From Candidatus Leptofilum proximum (lineage in GTDB: Bacteria > Chloroflexota > Anaerolineae > Promineifilales > Promineifilaceae), in contig JADJXK010000002.1 in NCBI GenBank assembly GCA_016710325.1, positions 992,001 to 1,056,000 of the forward strand: 64,000 nt of DNA. Direction: 5' to 3'. Under the pieces are notes generated by a model. That model saw only the letters and a program-made list of their open reading frames with translations. It did no database searches and was not told the DNA's origin. Positions 9,879 to 16,827 of this stretch are shown here, one piece after another. How positions within the stretch are numbered: position 1 is the stretch's first letter; every line of letters begins with the position of its first letter. The translations under genes and the position numbers were made by a program.

Positions 9879-9986
9879 GTCATTTCGAGAACCTGTGCTG
9901 ACTCCTGTCAGCCGAAATCCCTCTGAATTTGCCTGGTTTCAAGCTTTCGAATCGCCTCAGGGATTTCTCACTGCGTTCGAAATGAC
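9879..9986. repeat. GTCATTTCGA-ended inverted repeat
   Basis: A 108 bp element starting GTCATTTCGA and ending with its complement TCGAAATGAC, with further internal complementary blocks (CCTCTGA / TCAGGG). It fills most of the space between two convergent genes and could fold as a long hairpin. A related element with GTCAT ends is at 50604-50693. Confidence 0.65.
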
Positions 9987-10013
9987 AAGTGTAGACAGCT
10001 TTTTATTTGCGGA

Positions 10014-10352
10014 TTAACACGGCCGTATCACCCGCTTAGCCCAGGCCATCATTTGCACCGTATCTGCCATATTGCCCACTTCGCCAATTTGCAGCATCTC
10101 CTGCCGCTGGAAATGTTCCAGGCAGGTGCCGCAGGTGGTTATACGCGCCCCCCGCGCCTCCAGCTTGCGCAGGCTTTCCAGCCCTGGGCCATCGGCCGTG
10201 GTGGTGAGAAAAATGCCGCTGTTGACGCAGCCCACCACATCCACCCGCACCTCCGAATCCGCCAGCTGTTCCAAAAACGCCAGCAGCAGCTTGCGCCCCA
10301 GCTGGGCGTCCCCCTCTCCCATCTTGTCCGAATTGAGATACAAAAAGTTCAT
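10014..10352 (-). CDS. DsrE/YedF-like sulfur-relay family protein
   Basis: A 112-residue protein. ATG at 10352 is chosen because AAAGGAG lies eight bases upstream; a GTG six bases further upstream would be too close to it. The pattern LNSDKMGEGD, a VNSGIFLTT segment and the CGTCLEHF motif near residue 80 match the C-terminal DsrE-like domain of YedF-type selenium/sulfur metabolism proteins. The first Cys of CGTC is a candidate persulfide carrier. The N-terminal TusA-like domain of full YedF is absent. No selenium genes are seen nearby, so the role is open. Confidence 0.75.
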   Translation of the reverse strand: MNFLYLNSDKMGEGDAQLGRKLLLAFLEQLADSEVRVDVVGCVNSGIFLTTTADGPGLESLRKLEARGARITTCGTCLEHFQRQEMLQIGEVGNMADTVQMMAWAKRVIRPC

Positions 10353-10438
10353 CACCACGGCTCCTTTATGACCAAAATAGAATTGGTGGAATTTTAGCAG
10401 GTTTACGGCCGTATCTCCCTACTTTCAACCTTTCTCAT

Positions 10439-10502
10439 GGGCGAGGCAGGTGGAGAAAAGATCGTTTTGTGTGGCTACGATGTCATCCACCTGCCTCGCC
10501 CC
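10439..10502. repeat. GGGGCGAGGCAG inverted repeat, copy B
   Basis: GGGCGAGGCAGG at the left is complemented by CCTGCCTCGCCC at the right, with a second internal pairing (GTGGA / TCCAC). This is the same family as 6442-6506 and 24527-24590. It is followed by a CACTTTTCACTT-type simple repeat to about 10540. It lies between divergent genes. Confidence 0.75.
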
Positions 10503-10624
10503 TACTTTTCACTTTCCACTTTTCACTTCTCACTTTCCTCCCCACCTTGCCATCCCCCCCGCTTACCCGTAAAATCCCCAGGCAATAATTTGTCACACAC
10601 CCTAATCGTTTAGAGGACACTTTC

Positions 10625-10858
10625 ATGGACGCAGACGTAACCAAACGCGCCGAACAAAAAAAGGCGCTGGAAAATATCAAAAATGGACTGGCCACCAAAG
10701 TGCGCATCATGGTCAACCGGGACTGCTGCCCCGCCTGCCGCGCCGCCGAAGGCGCCTACGAATTTGACCATGTACCGGAGCTGCCCCTGGAAGGCTGCTC
10801 CCATCCTGACGGCTGCCGCTGCTTCTACGCCCCCGTTTTGGACATGTTTGGCCCGTAA
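10625..10858 (+). CDS. Small cysteine-rich protein
   Basis: A 77-residue protein starting at ATG 10625 behind GAGGACAC. It has a basic helix-forming N terminus, then a cluster RDCCPACRAAEGAY and, after about 20 residues, EGCSHPDGCRCFY. Six Cys and two His in this spacing suggest a zinc-binding knuckle like those at the end of some phage head-morphogenesis proteins, but no phage gene is near. Codon use matches the neighbours. Function unknown. Confidence 0.65.
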   Translation: MDADVTKRAEQKKALENIKNGLATKVRIMVNRDCCPACRAAEGAYEFDHVPELPLEGCSHPDGCRCFYAPVLDMFGP

Positions 10859-10872
10859 AAAATAGCCATCAA

Positions 10873-10919
10873 AGATTTCGCAGATTTACCAGATTTAATC
10901 TTCTTAATCTGCGAAATCT
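10873..10919. terminator. Hairpin repeat after the Cys-rich gene
   Basis: AGATTTCGCAGATT pairs with AATCTGCGAAATCT across a loop of about 19 bases, 14 bases after the upstream stop codon. No long T run follows directly, so it may act as a factor-dependent or processing hairpin. The sequence style matches a dispersed repeat. Confidence 0.5.
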
Positions 10920-10947
10920 CTGATTTTTATCCTGCTTGTTCCACGTA

Positions 10948-11331
10948 ATGACTCCACGCTTAAAACTTTGCCTGATTCTATGCCTGCTATGCCTGGCAGC
11001 CTGCGGCGGTGGGGCAGAGGCTGCACCGCCCCCGCCGACCCTTAGCCCGCAGGCGCAGTTGGGCAAGCAAGTTTTCACCCGTGACTGTGGTGCCTGCCAC
11101 AGCACTTCCCCCGACACGATCATTGTTGGCCCCTCATTGGCAGGCGTGGCCAATCGCGCCGCCACCCGCGTGGCGGACCAGGATGCCTACACTTATCTGC
11201 TCACCTCCGTCATGCAGCCCGACGCTTACCTGGTAGAAGGGTACGAAAACCTCATGCCCAACAACCTCAGCAAACAGCTCACCGGCGAAGAACTCGACGC
11301 CGTCATCGCCTATCTGCAAACACTTCAGTAG
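10948..11331 (+). CDS. Small c-type cytochrome lipoprotein
   Basis: A 127-residue protein; ATG 10948 gives a proper lipoprotein signal with lipobox LAAC, while the upstream in-frame TTG does not. One haem motif CGACH is at about residues 47-51. A later Met in NLMPNN is a plausible sixth ligand, as in class I cytochromes c. It is followed by a di-haem peroxidase gene in the same direction, so it may be the electron donor to that enzyme. The pairing is inference from neighbourhood. Confidence 0.88.
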   Translation: MTPRLKLCLILCLLCLAACGGGAEAAPPPPTLSPQAQLGKQVFTRDCGACHSTSPDTIIVGPSLAGVANRAATRVADQDAYTYLLTSVMQPDAYLVEGYENLMPNNLSKQLTGEELDAVIAYLQTLQ

Positions 11332-11337
11332 TGGCAG

Positions 11338-11474
11338 GTTGCAAGTTGCAGGTTGCAAGTTGCAAGTCGCCAGCAACCAAACCACTTAACACGCCCTATC
11401 ACCCTATCACCTTGTCACCTTGTCACCTTGTCACCCCCTCACCCCTTCACCCCGTCACCCCCTCACCCCTTCAA
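11338..11474. repeat. Tandem repeats upstream of the peroxidase gene
   Basis: First a block of GCAAGTTGCAGGTT-like direct repeats (11338-11372), then about ten units of a TCACCNNNT type with an 8-base step between 11393 and 11474. The second block is strongly pyrimidine-rich on the + strand. It could be read as an N-terminal extension of the next gene, but the low-complexity translation and the good SD at the later ATG argue against that. Confidence 0.65.
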
Positions 11475-11554
11475 TTCCTGGTTCCACACTACCGGTTGCT
11501 GGTACAATTCAACAGCCACAAACAACTAGCTACTATGCAAAAGAGGAGAATCCC

Positions 11555-13792
11555 ATGTCCACTGTACTGAAATGGATCGTTCGTATCTTTGGCGTCCTGA
11601 TTGGCGTGCTGCTGCTTATTTTTGTCGTGGCCGCCGCCATGCCCGCCAAGGCCGACCCCGACGTAGGCGAAAACCACGGCGCGGGGGCCAGCAGCGTGCA
11701 GCCATCGTACACCGGCTTGCAGCGTGAATTCCCGGCTCTGAACGAAACGGCCGCTAACCCCACCACCGACGCCAAAGCCGAGCTGGGCCGCTTACTCTTC
11801 TTCGATCCGGTGCTGTCTAACAACAACGACACTGCCTGCGCCACCTGCCACCAGCCGGATTTGGGCTTTGCCGACGGCCGTATCCACGCCGTCGGCCCCA
11901 CCGGTGTTGAGCAGACGCGCAACACCCCCGGCCTGTGGAATGTTGGCTATGCGCAGAATTTGTTCTGGGACGGCCGTCTCGACTCCCTCGAAGCCCAATC
12001 CGAAATTCCCCTCACCCACCCGGATGAAATGGGCGTGGCCGACACCGCTGGCCTGGTCTCCGAAGTGGCGGCCATCGACGAGTACGAAGCGATGTTCAAC
12101 GCCGCCTTCGATGACGGCGTGACGCTGGCCAACATTGAAAACGCCCTGGCGGCGTTCCAGCGCACCCTCATCAGCAACAACAGCCCGTTTGACCAGTACG
12201 CCGCGGGCAAGGTGGATGCGCTGACGCCCAGCCAGCGGCGCGGCCTGGCGCTGTTCCGCTCCGGCGCAACGCGCTGCTTTGAGTGCCACACCGCCCCCAC
12301 CTTCGCCAGCGACGGCTTCCGCGTGGTGGGCGTCCCCAGCGACGATCCGGGCCGGGCGGGCGTGGTGGCCGATGGCCTGGTAGGCGCGTTTAAGGTACCG
12401 TCGCTGCGCAACGTGGCCCTGACGGCGCCATACATGCATGACGGCTCATTGGAAACGCTCGAAGCGGTGGTCAATTTTTACGCTGACGGCGGCGGCCGCC
12501 TGCACGGGCAAGAAAATGTGGATGTGTTTGTCCAGGGCTTTGAGCTGACTGATCAGGAGCGTTTGGATCTGGTGGCGTTCCTCTACGCCTTAACAGATGA
12601 AAGCAATATGCCGGAAATTCCCACGGCCGTTCCCTCCGGCCTGCCCGTCATTGCACCCACCGATAACCCGGCTCGCGCCGAAGTGGCAGCGCACAACGTC
12701 GGTGGTAACAGCGGCATTGATTTGGGCGACCGGGAACCAATGACGATTGTGGTGCAAGAAGGGGAGAGTGTGCAAACGGCCGTCGATCGCGCCCGCCCCG
12801 GTGACATCATCGAAGTGCCCTACGGCATTTATCACGAACGTGTCGTTATCGACATCAACGACATCACCCTGCGCGGCATCCCCAACGAGGCGGGTGAATG
12901 GCCCATCTTCGACGGCGAAGGCGTGCGGACGGAAGCCGTTATCGCCTCTGGCAACAACTTCACCGTGGGCAACCTGCACGTGCGCAACTACACCGACAAC
13001 GGCGTCCTGGTGGAAGGTGTGACCGGCGTGCATTTCCACGACATCTTTGCCGAAAACGTGGGCACTTACGGCGTCTACCCCGTACGCAGCACCGAGGTGT
13101 TGATTGAGCGCGTGGAGGTCACCGGCGTGGATGATGCCGGGATTTACGCCGGACAGTGCGAAAATGTCATTGTGCGTGACAGCGTGGTGTATGGCAATGT
13201 GCTGGGCATCGAGCTGGAAAACACGATCGGCGGCGAAATCTACAACAACCACGCCTACGACAACACGGTAGGCATCTTCGTCGTCCTCTTGCCGCAGCTC
13301 ACTTCAAAAGTATCGGCCAACACGCTAGTGTACAACAACATCGCCGAGGGCAACAACCACGAAAACTTCGCCCCACCTGGAGCAATGGCCGAGATTGCTC
13401 CGTCCGGTGTTGGCATCCTGCTGCTGGCTACAGACAACGCCGAGGTGTATGACAATACCATCCGCGACAACAAGACCACTGGCGTGGCGGTCTTCAGCCT
13501 CACCAGCACCGGCGCGTTTGATGTAAACGAGGTGGATGTGGGGCCGCTGCCGGAAAACAACTGGATACACGGCAACACCTACGAAAACAACGGCTATGAT
13601 GCCGATCCATTTGTGAAGGATTTAGGGATTCCCACGGCCGATATACTCTGGGACGGCACGGGTATGGACAACCGCTTCAACGAAGAGGGTGCTTCCACCT
13701 TCCCGCCGCTGGTGCCAGGTGATGGCTGGCCCAGCTTTGTGCGGCGCGGCTACACCAACATCCTCGGCTTTTTGGTGGACCAAATCCTTTAA
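11555..13792 (+). CDS. Di-haem cytochrome c peroxidase (MauG/CcpA family) fused to a NosD-like beta-helix
   Basis: A 745-residue protein starting at ATG 11555 behind AAGAGGAGAA. An N-terminal hydrophobic segment exports or anchors it. Residues about 50-390 are a CCP/MauG domain with two haem sites, CATCH (Cys95-His99) and CFECH (Cys241-His245), plus PYMHDGSLETL near 370. Known: such enzymes reduce peroxide with electrons from a small cytochrome. Residues about 440-740 form a right-handed parallel beta-helix of the NosD/CASH type with repeated N.I..N.. turns (YNNHAYDN, YDNTIRDN). The fusion suggests a periplasmic or surface redox enzyme carrying a carbohydrate- or copper-site-related helix. 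A hairpin terminator follows. Confidence 0.9.
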   Translation: MSTVLKWIVRIFGVLIGVLLLIFVVAAAMPAKADPDVGENHGAGASSVQPSYTGLQREFPALNETAANPTTDAKAELGRLLFFDPVLSNNNDTACATCHQPDLGFADGRIHAVGPTGVEQTRNTPGLWNVGYAQNLFWDGRLDSLEAQSEIPLTHPDEMGVADTAGLVSEVAAIDEYEAMFNAAFDDGVTLANIENALAAFQRTLISNNSPFDQYAAGKVDALTPSQRRGLALFRSGATRCFECHTAPTFASDGFRVVGVPSDDPGRAGVVADGLVGAFKVPSLRNVALTAPYMHDGSLETLEAVVNFYADGGGRLHGQENVDVFVQGFELTDQERLDLVAFLYALTDESNMPEIPTAVPSGLPVIAPTDNPARAEVAAHNVGGNSGIDLGDREPMTIVVQEGESVQTAVDRARPGDIIEVPYGIYHERVVIDINDITLRGIPNEAGEWPIFDGEGVRTEAVIASGNNFTVGNLHVRNYTDNGVLVEGVTGVHFHDIFAENVGTYGVYPVRSTEVLIERVEVTGVDDAGIYAGQCENVIVRDSVVYGNVLGIELENTIGGEIYNNHAYDNTVGIFVVLLPQLTSKVSANTLVYNNIAEGNNHENFAPPGAMAEIAPSGVGILLLATDNAEVYDNTIRDNKTTGVAVFSLTSTGAFDVNEVDVGPLPENNWIHGNTYENNGYDADPFVKDLGIPTADILWDGTGMDNRFNEEGASTFPPLVPGDGWPSFVRRGYTNILGFLVDQIL

Positions 13793-13796
13793 TCCC

Positions 13797-13848
13797 GTAG
13801 CCGCGGTTTCTTACCGCGTAAAATCGTGCGGTAAGAAACCGCGGCTAC
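13797..13848. terminator. Bidirectional hairpin between convergent genes (GTAGCCGCG family)
   Basis: Perfect 21 bp inverted repeat (arms 13797-13817 and 13828-13848) with a 10-base loop, starting GTAGCCGCGG and ending with its complement. It sits exactly between the stops of two convergent genes. Weaker relatives with the same ends are at 25118-25171 and 38853-38902, so it is also a dispersed repeat. Confidence 0.75.
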
Positions 13849-13856
13849 ACGGGGGG

Positions 13857-15191
13857 TCATTCTGAGGGAGTCAACGCCGCCACGCCCCAGAACGGGCCGG
13901 GGCAGGTTACTTTGTTGTCGAAGAAGCGGTAATCTTCGGCCGTTTTCTCCCCACCCGGCAGCGTCACCTCATCCCCCACAGCAAACATTGCCGCCTCAAT
14001 GCCATTGCCGCGAAAAACAATTTGCAGCGGGTCAGTGCCCTCATTGGGCCAGATGTTTGGCGGCCAAAAAATGGTGTAGCCATCTACCTGAAAACAACCA
14101 TTATCAATGGTCAAAACGCCGGTAACACTGCCTTCATCCGCAGCCCATTTGGACTGAAAATAGAAAATAGCATCACCGGCAGGCTGCACGTAAATATCGG
14201 GAATGGCTTGCTCGGCCAGCGTCTCGGTGCTGCCCAAAATCCAGTACGGGCCAGGACACGCTTCAGGCATTTCCGGCGCAACAATACTGCTGCCTCCACC
14301 ACCCCCCATGCGGGTCCACTCACCGACGCGGCCGACTGGCTGACCTTCACCGTTCAGCACTGTGATTTCCTCACCCTCAACTGCCAGCGAAAAATCGTAA
14401 TGCCAAATGACAACTGGGGCTTCAGCCAACGGTACGCTTTCATGCTGCACACGCAGACAACCGCTGTCATCCAGCACGAGGGTGCCTTCCAGCAGGGCAT
14501 CCATGCCCGCCACGGCTGGCGCCTGGCGCGGGAAGTAAATCGTCTGGCCGTCTGGCCCGGTGTATTCATCCAACCCGCCGGAATTGCTGGGCGGGATGTC
14601 ATTGGGGTCGATCGGTTCAACCTCGACCACGGATGGCAGCTCATACCCGGCGTCGGCTACGGCTTGCAAGAACAGCTCCGGGTTACCCACGGTCAGGTAA
14701 ACGCGGTTGGCCATCACGTCCACGCCACCCGCAACGGACATCGGTTCCAGCTGTTCTACGATGCTGAATGCTTCTTGCTGGGCGGTCAGCAGTTCGGCCA
14801 GGGTGTATTGGGCAGTGCGCAGTTCGATAACGTCGGCTAGGGCGGGATAGGTTTGCAGATACGGCCGTATCACCTCCTCTCCCTCATCCCCCACAAACGC
14901 CACCACCACCTTGTACTCCGGCTCGTGCTGAATCCACAAACCGGCAAACGTATCGGCTTCGTTGGCTTCCAGGCTGGCGCCCAGTTCGCCGATGCTGTCT
15001 TGCAGCGCCAGGCGCTCGTTGGCTTCTTCCAGGCTAATTCCTTGAGCTTCGGCATAGGCAGCGGCATCAGGATTTTGCGTGGTTTCGGGGGGAACGGCCG
15101 TTGCCTCTTCCATCTCTGGTTCCGCGCCACCTGGGGCACAGGCGGTTAGCAAAATGACCAGCAAAATAATAAGGTTTTTTCCAATTCTCAT
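13857..15191 (-). CDS. Putative lipoprotein of unknown function
   Basis: A 444-residue protein. The start at 15191 is supported by GGAGGAAACAG just upstream and by the resulting signal peptide ending in the lipobox LTAC; a longer in-frame reading has no signal at its end. After a short acidic linker, residues about 60-190 have an alpha/beta feel (VVVAFVGDEGEEVIRPYL). The rest contains two similar beta-rich blocks around GTLVLDDSGCLRV and GVLTIDNGCFQVDGY, which look like an internal duplication with conserved Cys. No catalytic motif recognised. Confidence 0.65.
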   Translation of the reverse strand: MRIGKNLIILLVILLTACAPGGAEPEMEEATAVPPETTQNPDAAAYAEAQGISLEEANERLALQDSIGELGASLEANEADTFAGLWIQHEPEYKVVVAFVGDEGEEVIRPYLQTYPALADVIELRTAQYTLAELLTAQQEAFSIVEQLEPMSVAGGVDVMANRVYLTVGNPELFLQAVADAGYELPSVVEVEPIDPNDIPPSNSGGLDEYTGPDGQTIYFPRQAPAVAGMDALLEGTLVLDDSGCLRVQHESVPLAEAPVVIWHYDFSLAVEGEEITVLNGEGQPVGRVGEWTRMGGGGGSSIVAPEMPEACPGPYWILGSTETLAEQAIPDIYVQPAGDAIFYFQSKWAADEGSVTGVLTIDNGCFQVDGYTIFWPPNIWPNEGTDPLQIVFRGNGIEAAMFAVGDEVTLPGGEKTAEDYRFFDNKVTCPGPFWGVAALTPSE

Positions 15192-15290
15192 CTGTTTCCT
15201 CCGTGACGTAACAAAATAAAGAGCGCGCCGTGCGCTCTGCTTGTAGAACGTGGTCAAGGGCCATATTGTTCCGCTTGCGCGCTGCTGCCG

Positions 15291-15304
15291 GAAAACGGCC
15301 GTTT
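15291..15304. repeat. Extended intergenic copy of the ACGGCCGT palindrome
   Basis: AAAACGGCCGTTTT is a perfect 14 bp palindrome containing the over-represented core, here outside any gene. It shows that the core is not tied to coding function. Confidence 0.8.
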
Positions 15305-15331
15305 TGCTTCGTTCACCTACACAGCGGAAAA

Positions 15332-15422
15332 GGGTGCGATTAATTTCTGTGTATGACCACGAGAACCCATGCAGAACCCTCTTAGCTTAAGACCGAGCTA
15401 TACACAACTTTTAATCGCACCC
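15332..15422. mobile_element. MITE-like element with 9 bp target duplication
   Basis: A 91 bp element with perfect 12 bp terminal inverted repeats (GGGTGCGATTAA and its complement). After a four-base mismatch the similarity extends a further seven bases (TGTGTAT). Immediately outside both ends is the same 9 bp direct repeat AGCGGAAAA (15323-15331 and 15423-15431), as expected of a target-site duplication. It has no room for a transposase. The right end is only a few bases upstream of the -35 box of the next promoter. Confidence 0.75.
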
Positions 15423-15438
15423 AGCGGAAAATTTCTGC

Positions 15439-15467
15439 TTGACCGATAAAAAAAGGCATGGTAGACT
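15439..15467 (+). promoter_or_regulatory. Sigma-70-type promoter of the 23-codon peptide gene
   Basis: TTGACC, a 17-base spacer and TAGACT make the clearest vegetative promoter in the window. Transcription would start near 15474, giving a leader of about 40 bases before the ATG at 15514. It lies right after a MITE-like insertion. Confidence 0.7.
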
Positions 15468-15513
15468 GTCCGCCGTAGCAAATACTAAAATTCTTAAAGG
15501 AGGTACCCACAAG

Positions 15514-15585
15514 ATGGCCCAAGTGAAAAGTAACATCTTCCAAAACGTTATTGAACGTTGTGTGGGTACACCTGGTAACTGCTAG
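15514..15585 (+). CDS. Tiny 23-residue peptide gene with two cysteines
   Basis: ATG 15514 to TAG 15585 encodes a 23-residue peptide starting MAQVKSNIF and ending ERCVGTPGNC, with Cys16 and Cys23. The case for a real gene is strong for its size: a full AAAGGAGGT Shine-Dalgarno at optimal spacing, a good promoter upstream, and a rho-independent terminator 36 bases after the stop. The N-terminal part is an amphipathic helix candidate; the C-terminal CVGTPGNC could form a disulfide or thioether loop. Candidates are a modified-peptide precursor, a signal peptide-like pheromone or a regulatory leader peptide. No maturation enzyme is adjacent, so the function is unknown. Confidence 0.6.
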   Translation: MAQVKSNIFQNVIERCVGTPGNC

Positions 15586-15620
15586 AGATCCAAAACTAAT
15601 TCTATTTGGATAAATTTGCG

Positions 15621-15650
15621 GCCACGGGTGTACATACCTGTGGCTTTTTT
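15621..15650 (+). terminator. Rho-independent terminator of the peptide gene
   Basis: GCCACGGGT pairs with ACCTGTGGC (one G-U pair) around a six-base loop and is followed by six T residues. It ends a transcript of about 175 bases beginning at the promoter near 15439. Confidence 0.85.
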
Positions 15651-15673
15651 GTTGCCTGTTTCCGGCAGCTTAA

Positions 15674-15758
15674 CTGTTCCGCTCAGATTCCTTATCTGGC
15701 AATCCTACTTTATGCGGAACAGTAGCCACCATCACACAACCGCGATCGGTGGCTTTTT
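15674..15758 (+). ncRNA. Two-hairpin structured RNA ending in a terminator
   Basis: CTGTTCCGC (15674-15682) pairs with GCGGAACAG (15714-15722). Directly after this a second hairpin GCCACC...GGTGGC (15725-15753) is followed by TTTTTG. The arrangement looks like a small RNA or an attenuator in front of the RIO-kinase operon. I see no riboswitch class that fits, and no separate promoter, so it may also be a back-up terminator. Confidence 0.4.
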
Positions 15759-15856
15759 GTTTCTCTCCCCCTCATCAACCACACAAAAGCCACATCCCCT
15801 GTACAAATTTCAGGATGTTTGCCGGAGCATAACAAAACCGGCGCAGTATAAAACTG

Positions 15857-16822
15857 ATGAGCAAATTTGCGGCTTTTGAAGAATTTGAAGATTACCAGTA
15901 TCAAGACAACAGTCGGGAAGCCCGGCGCAGCCGGACCAAGCCTAACAAAAACAAGCAAGTGCGGAACGGCCGTCCCCAACAAACCATGCAGGATATCCGC
16001 GAAATGGATGACGGCATCGAAACCTGGGTGCCCAGCTATGCCAGGGCACTCGATCCGCAGCACCACGAGCGGCAGTGGGTCATTGAATCCGTTGGTCCCT
16101 TTTACCGTGACCAAATCGTCACCGACGTGACCCGTCTGGTGAAAGGGGGCAAAGAGGCCAATGTCTATGCCTGCACCGGCCATCCAGCCACAGGTATAGA
16201 CCTCATTGCAGCCAAACTGTACCGTCCGCGAGAACTGCGCCACCTGAAAAATGACGCCATCTACAAGGCAGGCCGCCAGCTGCGGGATGCAGACGGTAAA
16301 GAGATCAAGGGGCGACGTGTCAAGCTGGCGCTGAGTAAAAAAACCAGCTATGGCAAGTCCGTTGATATTCAATGGTGGATTGGCAATGAATACCGCACCC
16401 AAACCCAGTTGTTTGAGGCCGGAGCCGATGTGCCCAAACCCATTGCCCACCAGGGCAACACCGTCCTGATGGCCTACATTGGCGATGAATATGGCCCGGC
16501 ACCCACGCTGAGCGAGGTGCGCCTGCCCCGCGAGGAAGCAGCGCCGCTGTTCCGGCGCATCATGGACAATGTGGCGCTAATGCTGGACAACCACCTCATC
16601 CACGGCGACCTGTCGGCCTATAACATTTTGTACTGGGATGGCGCAGTGTACCTGATCGACTTCCCGCAGATGGTGGAGGCGCGACACAACCCGCATGCTT
16701 ACGAGCTGCTGGAGCGGGACATCACCCGCGTATGTGATTACTTTGCCGGTTATGGCATTAAAACCAATCCGGTGGCGCTGACGCACAGCCTGTGGGATCC
16801 GTATATGGGGCCAGGTGGATAA
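15857..16822 (+). CDS. RIO1-family serine/threonine protein kinase
   Basis: A 321-residue protein with the RIO signature: LVKGGKEANVY as the glycine-poor loop, the ATP-binding Lys in IAAKLYRPRE, the catalytic HGDLSAYN and the metal-binding IDFPQ. The first 60 residues are charged and probably disordered. RIO1 kinases work in ribosome maturation in eukaryotes and archaea; bacterial copies are less understood. Here it heads an operon with three ABC exporters, five bases before the first. That placement hints at a regulatory rather than ribosomal role, which is inference. Confidence 0.9.
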   Translation: MSKFAAFEEFEDYQYQDNSREARRSRTKPNKNKQVRNGRPQQTMQDIREMDDGIETWVPSYARALDPQHHERQWVIESVGPFYRDQIVTDVTRLVKGGKEANVYACTGHPATGIDLIAAKLYRPRELRHLKNDAIYKAGRQLRDADGKEIKGRRVKLALSKKTSYGKSVDIQWWIGNEYRTQTQLFEAGADVPKPIAHQGNTVLMAYIGDEYGPAPTLSEVRLPREEAAPLFRRIMDNVALMLDNHLIHGDLSAYNILYWDGAVYLIDFPQMVEARHNPHAYELLERDITRVCDYFAGYGIKTNPVALTHSLWDPYMGPGG

Positions 16823-16827
16823 GACAA

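Noticed and set aside
11393..11474. CRISPR-like array
   Set aside because: The unit is only about 8 bases with no spacers; it is a simple tandem repeat.
11420..11554. N-terminal extension of the peroxidase gene
   Set aside because: The extension would be translated from low-complexity tandem repeats; ATG 11555 has a good SD and begins with a proper export signal.
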